A stretch of 64,000 bases of DNA from Zingiber officinale (taxonomy: Eukaryota; Streptophyta; Magnoliopsida; Zingiberales; Zingiberaceae), in assembly GCF_018446385.1 (NCBI RefSeq), contig NC_056000.1, positions 75,340,688 to 75,404,687 of the forward strand, given 5' to 3'. The notes under the pieces were generated by a model. That model was not told where the DNA came from. It searched no databases and was given only the letters and a program-made list of their open reading frames with translations. Positions 35,040-45,018 of the stretch are shown here, one piece after another. Each line of letters starts with the position of its first letter. Positions within the stretch are counted from its first letter, which is position 1. A program made the translations under genes and the position numbers.

Positions 35040-35490
35040 AAATATATTTAAATATATTTTTATAATAAATATTATTAATTTATATAAAATAAATTAAAAT
35101 ATATGAAAAATATATTTAAAATTTAAAGAATTCTAATAAATATTATTAATTTATATAAATCAGATTAAATATATAAAAATATATTTGAAATTTTAAAAAT
35201 TCTAATAAATATTATTAACTTATATAATATAGATTTAAAAATATAAAAAATATTTTAAAAATTTTAAAAATTAGATTTATAATTACATTTTTTTTATAAA
35301 TATTATTAATTTATATAAATCAGATTTAAATATATAAAAAAATTAAAATTTAACAAATTTTAATAAATATTATTAATTTATATAAATCAGATTTAAATAT
35401 ATAAAAATATTTTTAAAATTTACTTTTTTTTAATAAATATCTAATACATTTTATTAATTAGATTAAGATATATATAAAAATATATTCAAT
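35040..35490. repeat. 70-bp AT-rich tandem array inside the hAT
   Basis: Units contain TAATAAATATTATTAATTTA then ATAAATCAGATTTAAATATA at a period of about 70 bp, roughly six imperfect copies. The array lies upstream of the transposase coding remains. Confidence 0.75.
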
Positions 35491-36190
35491 TATTCTCATA
35501 CTTGTTAATGCTATTTTGTACTGTATAATTATATTATATATATTTTTTAGATTTGTTAATTATTCCAAAGTTCTTGAATTTATTCTTAAATTACTTTTAA
35601 ATTATTGCAATGACAAGCAATCAATCTGTGATAATATCTGTCACTTAACTCGAATCTAGAATTCTTAGGAGAAAGTCAAATGACATCGGATTAGAGTTTG
35701 AGATGTTGATTGATCCTAAGAATCTCGACAAAATTAAATACAAGTTGTGTGGAAAAATGATGTTGGGAGAAGTATATAAGATCAAAGAGCACATTGAAAA
35801 TATACTTGGAAATATATCTGGTTGTCGAAAAGCATCTCAAGAAGATAAAAATAAGTACAAACAGACTATTTTAGAAGGGAGGAACAAAAAGAAAAATAAA
35901 ATAATGGAAGAACAAAGTTGTAGAGCAAAGATGACTATTTCTCAAGATGAAGAAGAAGATCTTGAAATTGAAGGGATGGATGGAATTAAAAAACCTCTTC
36001 CACTTGGCCCTGTGGATAGATATGCATCGGTAATTGCTCCAGAAAATATAGGTTCAAGTGGAAGCAAAGTGCTTCGCTAAAAAATATAAATGAGACTCTT
36101 TTCAAAAAGAGAACTCAACAAGTTCAACAATATATTAGGAGATGAGTTTATAAAAATAGAATCCCATTCAATGCTATTGATAATGATAGC

Positions 36191-36319
36191 TTCAATTGTG
36201 GCAAAAGGCGAATACGCTCGTCCCCAGTGCCCCCGCCAACCTGTCCCAGGGCCAACACGGAGGAGGTAAATCACGGGCGGCTACTAGTCTTTGGAATAGT
36301 GACTAGCACATAAGGGAGG
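36191..36319. mobile_element. SINE-like insertion in hAT transposase
   Basis: A GC-rich segment of about 130 bp (CCAACCTGTCCCAGGGCCAA, GGTAAATCACGGGCGGCTAC) interrupts the transposase frame. It is bracketed by copies of GCTATTGATAATGATAGCTT-CAA, the second of which resumes the frame (DNDSFKQL). Duplications over 20 bp long are typical of L1-type target-primed retroposition. The right end contains TAGCACATAAGGGAGG, resembling a polymerase III A box. It shares sequence with 1160-1200. Confidence 0.75.
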
Positions 36320-36596
36320 CTATTGATAATGATAGCTTCAAGCAACTAATAGAGGTAGTGGGTCAATTTAGACCAGGATTCAAGCTTCTAACTCAATATC
36401 AATTTAGGGAGTCACTGCTAAAAGTCAAAGTTGAAAGAACAAAGCAACTGCTGAAGAAACATGAAAAAAAATGGGCAAAGAATGGGTGCTTGATTATGAT
36501 AGATGCATGGAGTGATAGAAAAAAAAAATAAACATATTAAATTTGTCTATTAAGTGCAAGGAGGGTACTATATTTTTAGAGTATAAGAAGTCTTCT

Positions 36597-37397
36597 GTTG
36601 GATAAGTGGGAAACCTACATACCCTTGCAAGAAAACCTAGCTCAAGGGGGAGCTTAGGTAAAGGGGGAGCAATTGCTCACTTGTTGACAAAGGGAGAGAA
36701 GTTTCACTCTGTCGAAAATTCTAGCTCAAGGGGGAGCTTAGGTGAAGGGGGTGCCTAGGGTTAGGTTCCATGACTTATGCATGAGTATATATGTATGTTT
36801 ATTTGTATTATTAATACATTTATGTTTCCCTAACTTAAATGGATTGTCAAGTATCAAAAAGAGGGAGATTGTTGGAGCAATTTAGGTACCCTAGGTTTTG
36901 ATATTTGGACAAAGATTTAAGTTAGATTTATTGTTGTATTTGATATGCATTGTGAGTGTGCATGATACAGGTATAACAAAGAGAGTCAAGTATAACCTTG
37001 GCAAAGGAGGAAAGTCTAATGGTGAGTCTTGGCAATGTAAGTCCAAAACATGTAGTCTTGACAACATAAGTCTAAGTGTGACTTGGTAATGGATAAAGTC
37101 CCGGAGATGAGCCTCTTGGTAGAGGAAGACTCGACAACAATGACAAGACAGATAGAAGCTCCAGAAGGTAATGTGTGAAGGATGGGGAGGTATCCGAGGG
37201 ACGGACGCTGATAGAGTAGGCTAGAAGGCTAGATCTAAATTGTACGGGCAAGGATGAGTGTATGAGAGACTGTACTCAGGGTAAAATTCCAGTGTTACTA
37301 TAGTGTTACTGTAGTAGTCGCCTAGTGTTTTCATTAGTCGACTAGTAGCCGATCGTTGACTTGTAACAGTCGAATTTCACTTAGGACTAGTCGATTG
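36597..37397 (+). mobile_element. 3' end of a SIRE-like copia element
   Basis: The tail of an internal region contains two copies of CTAGCTCAAGGGGGAGCTTA (36637 and 36721). It is followed by a polypurine tract AAAAAGAGGGAGAT (36856-36869) and the LTR start TGTTGGAGC at 36870. The LTR is cut at 37397 by the next element. The left junction with hAT at about 36596 lacks a TG end, so the 5' part was deleted. Confidence 0.75.
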
Positions 37398-38942
37398 TGT
37401 TGGGACCGAAATGTAGCTAGAGGGGGGGTGTGAATAGCTCTTCACAATCTTATGCTCTTCGTTGTTTTGTTTCTTCGATGATGTGCAGCGGAAATACAAG
37501 AAAACAAACACACAGCGCTAACACAAGGGATTTACTTGGTATCCACCTCAAGAAAAGGTGATTAATCCAAGGATCCACACACCCACGCACCCTCCACTAT
37601 GAAATCACTCTTTTACGGTAACTACCGAAGGCGGAGAAGCCTTACAATACTCTCAATACAACAAGAAATAAAGAGAAGCAAATACAAGGGGAAAGCTTAC
37701 AAGATTTACACAAGAAACCCTAACCCTAGCTTCTTTTTCTTGTTGTAACTCGCCTCTTGACTTGGACGTGCCTCCAAGATCCTTCAAGAACTAGCGTGAG
37801 AGTGGAGAAGAAAGTTGTGGAGAAATCGCCTGTGTCGCTCGTGGAGTGGAATCGAAGACGTGCCGAAGAAACGCTCGCCAACGGCTAATATTTGCGCCAA
37901 CGGTTGGATCTCAATCGATTGGATTACTCCCAATCGATTGGGGAGGCTTTGGATCGATCGGCTGATCAATCTAGAGTGCGTCTGTGCTCTCAGGAATTGC
38001 CTAGATTGATCGGTCAATCGATTCAGAACTTATCGCGCGAAATCGCAGCTCCCAATCATCGGTTGATCGATTGGAGGCTCTGAATCGATCGACCGATCGA
38101 TCCAGAGCTATTCTGTGCGATCGCGAACTTCTCCCAATTGATCCACCGATCGATTGGGAGGAGGCTTATCGCGGGGACTCACCCAATCGATCAACCGATC
38201 AATTGTGCATGAGCCAATCGATCGGCTGATCGATCTAGCTCATAGTTTTGCCCAAAACCAAGTCCAAAGTCTCCTAAACCAACATCCGGTCAACTATGAC
38301 CTGTTGGTACATCATGCCTAGCATCCGATCACCCTTGACCTGCTAGGACTCCCTCACCAAGTGTGCGGTCAATTTCTTTCATCCACTTGGACTTTTCTCC
38401 TCGTGCTAAGTATCCAGTCAATTCCTTTGACCTACTTGGACTTTCATCAGATGTCTGGTCAACCTTGACCCATCTGGATTTTCTCGTACCTGGTTTCACT
38501 CACCGGGTCTGCCTTCACTCACCAGGACTTTCACTTGCCTAGCTTCACTCACTAGGTCTTTCACCTGCCTTCACTCACTAGGTCTTTCACCCGACTTTAC
38601 TCATCAGGATTTTCTTCTGCGTAACTTCACTCACTAGGACTTTCCACAACTTCCTGGCTTCACTCACCAGGACTTTCACCTGGCTTCACTCACCAGGACT
38701 TTCTTCTGCCTAACCTCCCAGTTAGGACTTTCACCTGACTTCACTCATCAAGATTTTCCAGTCAAGTATCCAGTCAACCTTGACCTACTTGACTCTTATT
38801 CGCAATCTCCCCACATGAACAATTACACCTACAATCTCCATGTATTGTCAAACATCGAAACTCAAACATCAAGACTTGAGTTTGAACCAATTCAAGCTCA
38901 GTCAACCAGGTTAACCTTGACTTAGGGAATATTGCACCAACA
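37398..38942 (-). repeat. 3' LTR, 1545 bp
   Basis: TGTTGGGACC...CACCAACA. It contains many CAATCGATTGG / TCGATCGGCTGATCGAT motifs (37905-38235) and a CTTCACTCACCAGGACTTTC array (38490-38780). It is flanked on its right by the polypurine tract of the minus-strand element. Confidence 0.9.
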
Positions 38943-38955
38943 ATTTCCCCCTTTT
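38943..38955 (-). promoter_or_regulatory. Polypurine tract
   Basis: The minus strand reads AAAAGGGGGAAAT directly before TGTTGG of the 3' LTR. This is the plus-strand primer position. Confidence 0.8.
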
Positions 38956-39749
38956 GATGTTTGGCAATACCTCCTTTAAGTTAGGCTAATCTCATGGCCT
39001 CAACCTCCTTCATGCCAATATATTAATGAGGATTTCCTCCATTCTCCTCCTTTTCTAAAGGGCAAACTCTCTCTTAGGTAATGAAGGTCTAACTTAAACC
39101 CTACATTCTCCCCCTATTGGCACACATCAAAAACTCTCCCCCTGAAGAGTTATCCAACGTTGTTTACAACTTCACTCGTTGTTCACAACGCAATAACGAA
39201 GGTCTCATACCCTTCATTATTCTTAACGCTCATCCTTGAGCATATACCACTTGGTATATTCACACACAATTCAAATGAAGGTCTCATATCCTTCATTGTC
39301 ATCAAATGCTCATCCGTGAGCATACACCACTTGAATAATGAAGATATCCACTCTCTATTATATTCAAATGCCCAACCTCGAGCATTTTCGCTAAAGAAGG
39401 TTAACCACCTTCCAAGGTGTATGAAAAATATACTTTCATGTCCTTAAAGAGTAACTCCCCCTAAAGACATGCACGTTACTTCTGTCATTGTACCAACAAT
39501 GACTTAGAATCCGTAAACATATAGGAAACCCAAATTTAGAAGTTTTGAGGTTCAAAAATTCAATATTGAAATCAAACCTCAACCTAAACCTCTACTTAGT
39601 CTTTCTTAACCAATCCATCCTGGTTTTCATCATGAAAAGTCCCCCTAAATGTATACAAATATGTTTTGAGGGGTAAGGAATGGTTACCTAGACTAAAGGT
39701 GGTTCAAAATGCTGAAATCAAGCTTTCCCAGCCAAAATCAGCATTCTCA

Positions 39750-39930
39750 ATCGATTGGAGTTGGGTTCCAATCGATTGAACCCATCTGAATCGATCCACC
39801 GATCGATTCAGACTGCGTTGATCGATCGGTGGATCGATCCAGCGAGCTTCTGCTCGCGAGAGATGCCTTCTCAATCGATTGCTCGATCGATTGAGGTACT
39901 CCAATCAATCGGGTGATCGATTGAAGCTCT
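39750..39930. repeat. CAATCGATTG-type palindrome cluster
   Basis: Several CAATCGATTG and TCGATCGGTGGATCGAT motifs recur here inside the internal region of the gag-only element, as they do in its LTRs. They make alternating palindromes of ATCGAT type. Confidence 0.6.
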
Positions 39931-41173
39931 GAAAGTGTTGAAATTCACTTTTAGTCAATTTAAGAAACTCCCTAAAAATTCTACAAAATTTAAAAAATCA
40001 TGAAAATTCATGTAGACATTCCTTAGGGCATATACTATCAAGGAAAAATAGTTTTTTTATGAAAATACTTTCTATTTTCCAAGATTGACACAAACTTGAA
40101 AACTTGTAAAAACTTTAGTGTTTTCTTCTAGTTTGGGTTTAACTTTTCAATGATGATTACTATCAAAAGATAGTCTTCATCAAGGTTTTCTAAAAGCATT
40201 TTAAAACCTTTTTCAAAACCAATATCCAGCCATGTTCTTTGGGCTCAATGCACATGACTTGTACATTAGCTTTCCCAATGATTGGAAAACACTTAACTAG
40301 TGTTGCTTTGATGAATTTAAAACTCAAAAGAATACACTTAATCAACACCTTGAGTTTTGTTCATCACCCTAACATCTCACTTGTATCTAATGTGTATGAA
40401 ACCACATACAAGTCACCTTATAGTTCTTTAGTGAGATGTAAACTTTATTTTTGCCCTAATCTAGGGATCATGCATATATATCTAGGCATTTTGAGATTAG
40501 GAACATCCACCAAGGATGTTACTTGTTAATAAATGTCATTTGTCCTTAGTTTGCAAGGAATTAAAATAATGCATGATGCGTTATGACATACATCAAAGAT
40601 AAATAATTTTCAAAAGAAAATTTCCTATGACTACATGATGTATGTATGATATGACATAGTATTTTTGTGTTTTTCATAATAAGGCATGAGTGCAAGAATA
40701 AATATGATGTCATGACATATGATGGGCAAACAAAGTATGACAACTTAGCATAAATAAAATACCTAGAATGACTATCTAAGTATCCTTAAACTTTAGCTAA
40801 CTTAAAGTTTAAACCTAGATTTCCCACTATTTCTCAAAAAAAATGCCAAAACCCAATTTTGACATTTCCTTTACTTTTCCTACATTGTGCCAATTTAAAT
40901 TAAGCATATTCCTCAAATTTTGACATAAATTACTCTTTTAAAGAGTAACAAATTAAAATAAGGCTTATATTTGCCTTTAACTTCCCAATAAAATGCCAAA
41001 ATCCTAGCTTGACATTTCTTAAAATATGACACATTTTAGTCTCTTCAAGAGTAACCGTTTATCCTTTTCATTTTCAAAGGTTAATAGTAACCTTGAAAAT
41101 ACTCTCCGAGTGTCAACTTCATCAAAGTTGGGTTAACTACCCTTCTAATCGGAGTTGACACTCTCTAACCCAT

Positions 41174-43024
41174 CTATGAGATAGAGAAAATGCTCCTAGG
41201 AATCCAAACCCTATTGGTGCTCCTTGGATGCTCTAGGTACTCACTAGGGATAACTTCCCTAGATACCTTCCTAGTGACCTTGTTAAGCTTCTTAGAAGCC
41301 TCGGTCATATTTTCTAGGTCAACTCTAGGGATTTCTTTCCTTGTGACCTTCTTTGTGACTTTCTTAGACTTCTTAGAAGTCTTAGTCACGTTTGTTGTTG
41401 CAAAAATACTTCTAGGGATAATTTTCCTTGCATTTTTGACTTGATCACTAGGCCTAGAGTTAGTTTCATAACTATATGGAACTCTATGGTAAGAAGACAC
41501 ATCCTTTTTGGTTTTAGGTTTGTATCCCAAACCTCTATGACCCTTGGATGACCCTTGTTGTCCTAACCCTAGATTTTGCTCATTTTGCCCTTTTAGGATA
41601 TTTTCCATCCTTTTTAGGGTCTTTTCTAATTTATCAAGTCTTGACCTCAAGACTTGATTTTCTCTCATTAAATCCTTAGTTTTTGGTTTTTCATTTAATC
41701 CTTGAGCAATTTTATTTTTAATCTTGTAACTAAAACCCTTGGAATTCTTGCCTAAATTTTTATCTACCTTCCTAGACCTAGGTGTGGTAGGTTTAGCATG
41801 AAGAGTTACATGTTTTTCCTTAATGCTATCATGCTTCCTATTTTTATGGTAAATAGTATTAAAATGATATAAATTAGAACTAGCATGTTTTTTACCATTA
41901 TTTAAAGGGGTAGGCTCAACAAATGATACCTTGCGTTTTATCTTGGAAGCTCCTTCTTGAGTTGTGCTTCCTCCTTGAGCCTTGACCGCTTTCTTTCCCT
42001 TTGGACATTGACTATAATAGTGTCCCTTTTGATTGCAAGAGAAGCACACAATGTGCTCCTTGCTCTTCTTTGTTCCGGGAGCAGTCTCTTTGGGCTTCTC
42101 CTTACCCTTTAGTGCCACTTGGCTCTTCTTCTTGGTCAATTTTGGGCATTTGCTTTTGTAGTACCCATATTCCCTACACTCAAAACATATAATATGATTT
42201 TTATTCTTAATTAAACCATTTTTATCTTCATGTGTAGGGATGACACTTGCTCCTCCATTTGATGTTTCTTGATTTTTGGAGGATGCAACATATTCTTCTC
42301 CATTTGACCCGGATGTAGAAGCTTCTCCTTCTTCTTGATCCGATGTCAACAAAGGTCTCTCCCCTTCAATCCTAAAGGTGGAGACCTCATCTTCCTCTTC
42401 ATCCTCTTGTACATGAAACAAGGAATATGCTCCTTCCTTGCTCTTTTGGTTGCACTCCTTTGAGGATGAAGCTTCTAGGACTTCTTCTTCCGATATTAAG
42501 CACCTCTCAACCTCAGAGTCCTCTTCTTCCGATATCAATGAATCACCCTCATTTGATTCTTCTTGGATTGGTACAGTGGAGGGGATCTTATGAATCGTTG
42601 TCAATTTTCTCCAAAGCTCCTTGGCATCCTTGAATTCTCCAATTTGCTCCAAAATGTGGCTAGGTAATAGATTGACCAAAAGCTTGGTCACTTTATCATT
42701 TGCCTCGCTCCTTTAAATTTGTTCTTGGCTCCACTTGCTTCTCTTGAGAACTTTGCCCTTTGAACTTGTTGGAGTTTCGAAGCCTTCCATGAGAGCAAAC
42801 CATTGCTCTATCTCCACCATCAAGAAATTTTCGATCCTTGATTTCCAAAGATCGAAGCTCATCATTGTGAACGGTGGAGGCACCCTTGTATCGAATTCAA
42901 GTCCATCTTGGAATTCCATTTGAAGTTGAGCTTCTTGAATGAAGTCTTCGACTTGTGGAATTGCTCCAACTTCTTCACCCTCTAGCTTTTTGCCCCTTCC
43001 AGCGATGATTCCGGTGAAGAGCAA
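41174..43024 (-). pseudogene. Copia gag with one in-frame stop
   Basis: A single frame of 617 codons from ATG at 43024 to 41174 is interrupted only by a TAA at 42715-42713, in SQEQI-stop-RSEANDK. It carries the copia gag region (FDLWKSRIENFLMVE, FKDAKELWRKLTTI) and a long acidic segment. Two zinc knuckles follow: CFECREYGYYKSKC, with Tyr replacing the zinc-binding His, and CFSCNQKGHYYSQC, intact. A basic, coiled-coil-like tail comes last. The gag is otherwise open, so it decayed late. An alternative is that the first 104 codons and the remaining 505 residues act separately. Confidence 0.88.
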
Positions 43025-43030
43025 CCTTGC

Positions 43031-43042
43031 TCTGATACCACT
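43031..43042 (-). promoter_or_regulatory. Copia primer binding site
   Basis: The minus strand reads TGGTATCAGAGC next to the 5' LTR and just upstream of the gag ATG. It is the same initiator Met tRNA site as at 4260-4271. Confidence 0.9.
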
Positions 43043-43043
43043 T

Positions 43044-43708
43044 ATTGGGACCGAAATGTAGCTAGGGGGTGAATAACTCTTCGCAATCTTGTGCTCTTCG
43101 TTGTTTTATTTCTTCGATGATGTGCAGCGGAAATACAAGAAAACCAACACACAACGCTAACACAAGGGATTTACTTGGTATCCACCTCAAGAAGAGGTGA
43201 CTAATCCAAGGATTCACACACTCACGCACCCTCTACTATGAAATTACTCCTTTACGGTAACTACCGAAGGAGGAGAAGCCTTACAACACTCTCAATACAA
43301 CAAGAAATAAAAAGAAGTAAATACAAGGGAAAAGCTTACAAGATTTACACAAGAAACCCTAACCCTAGCTTCTTCTTCTTGTTGTAACTCGCCTCTTGAC
43401 TTGGATGTGCCTCCAAAATCCTTCAAGAACTGGCGTGAGAGTGGAGAAGAAAGCTGTGGAGAAATCGCCTGTGTCGCTCGTGGAGTGGAATTGAAGAAGT
43501 GCCGAAGAAACGCTCGCCAACGGCTAATATCTGCGCCAACGATCGGATCCCAATCGATTGGATTGCTCCCAATCGATTGGATTGCTCCCAATCGATTGGG
43601 GGGGGCTTTGGATCGATCGGCTGATCGATCCAGAGCGCCTCTGTGCTCTCGGGAATTGCCTAGATCGATCAGCCAATTGATCCAGGGCTTATTGCGTGAA
43701 ATCGCAGC
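43044..43708 (-). repeat. 5' LTR, truncated to 665 bp
   Basis: It matches the first 650 bp or so of the 37398-38942 LTR. The terminal TG has mutated (TATTGGGACC). It stops abruptly at AAATCGCAGC, where the hAT transposase frame resumes. Confidence 0.85.
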
Positions 43709-43739
43709 AGCTAAATTGACTAGAGAAAAGTGACTTAGG

Positions 43740-45018
43740 TGTTGGTGCAGTTTACACTAACAGTTTGACCCAGGTTTTGATGAATGACAAGTAAGTTAAG
43801 TTATGTTTTGTTGTGATCTAACCACTTGATTAAGTGTGCAAGAGAAGTCCAAATAGGTCGTCGGGCTGACCGAATATCTGGTAAGAAATCTAGCTAGGTC
43901 AATAGGCTGACCGGATAGCTGGTACGAAGTCCAGATAGGTCGACGGACTGACCGGATATCTGGAAAGAAATCCAGCTAGGTCAACGGGTCGATCAGATAG
44001 TTGATATGAAGTCCAGACAGTTTGATGGGCTGACCGGATGTCTGAGAAGTTGGTAAGTTAAAGGTAAGTCACAGGAGGAGAGTGATCTTATGAGGACACA
44101 CCCCAGTTGATGGAAAGTAGGCATCGGTCCAGTTTAGGTCCATTTAGGATACCTAAACTGAGACCTTGACTAGTTCCTGGTCTTGGGAGGATAGGAACTA
44201 ATTACTGCTCTTTATTATTAATTATTATTATCCTAATATTTGTTTTGCAGGGTATTTGGACTAATGTTATTTTGTAGGACAAAAGAAGTATATTTACCTT
44301 CGGATGAACAGTGTCTAAAGGTGCCTTTAAGTAGTGAAGGCGCCTTCGTACTGTTCATAGAAGACGCCTTTCGCAGGGTGAAATTTTGACCTCGCTGCGG
44401 ATAAGTGTCAGGCTGTTTGAGATCAAGTTTAACCCATTGGAGGCACCTTCAATGGCTATGGAAGGCGCCTTCCATGCCTTATATAAGGCAGTCTTGAGAA
44501 GGCATTCATAAAACACTGATATACAAGCTATCGCGCATCCTTTTGAGCCTCCGACTGTCCCAGGCTTCTGCTACGACTCTGCTATGAAGCTGCTGCGCCC
44601 GACAATTTCTTCAAAAACTTCTGATCACGATCGGTAGACTGACACTGACACACGAGTGCTCCTACTTCTATTTCTAAAAGTGTCGGTAACATTTCATTTG
44701 TGTGCTCGATTACTACAAAAGGACAAGTGCAGTGTGTTGCACTTGTTCGAACTTTTTTTATACTCGATTTCTTCTTTCGGAGGTATCAGAAGAGACCTTT
44801 AGTGGATTATCCATCGATAGGTCCACGAGACCTGGGTCTTGAAGTAGGAGTCGCTGAAGGTTCCAAACCAAGTAAATCACTTGTGTCTTTCTCATGTCTT
44901 TTTAATTTTAATTTCATATGTACTTTCCACTGCATACACTTTGATTTTAAAATGAGAAAATAAGTTTTTAAAAAATCACGTGATTCACCCCCCTCTCACG
45001 TGTGCGATTGATCCAACA
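43740..45018 (+). mobile_element. Solo LTR, SIRE-like, 1279 bp
   Basis: It begins TGTTGGTGCAG and ends GATCCAACA. Flanks are TTAGG (43735-43739) and CTAGG (45019-45023), a 5-bp duplication with one mismatch. The hAT transposase reads across the junction once the LTR is removed (LR then IFWSSCATH). It holds AGGTCGACGGACTGACCGGA-type repeats (43855-44040) and a TATA box (TATATAAGG) near 44481. Confidence 0.9.

Larger units (their letters stand above)
37398..43708 (-). mobile_element. Non-autonomous SIRE-like copia element, gag only
   Basis: On the minus strand: a partial 5' LTR (43708-43044), Met-tRNA primer site, gag, about 2.2 kb of AT-rich non-coding DNA, polypurine tract and a full 3' LTR (38942-37398, 1545 bp). 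The LTRs match from GGGACCGAAATGTAGCTAG onward. The 5' LTR is cut at about 43708, where hAT sequence resumes. No protease, integrase or RT was seen, so the element depended on relatives. Confidence 0.9.

Noticed and set aside
36077-36274. 65-residue minus-strand frame
   Set aside because: It spans the SINE-like insertion and hAT transposase in antisense, so it is a shadow.
36596-45018. The whole insertion in the hAT as one LTR retrotransposon with ends TGTTGG and CCAACA
   Set aside because: The flanks at 36596 and 45019 do not give a 5-bp duplication, and hAT coding sequence reappears at 43709-43739. The block is therefore at least two separate insertions.
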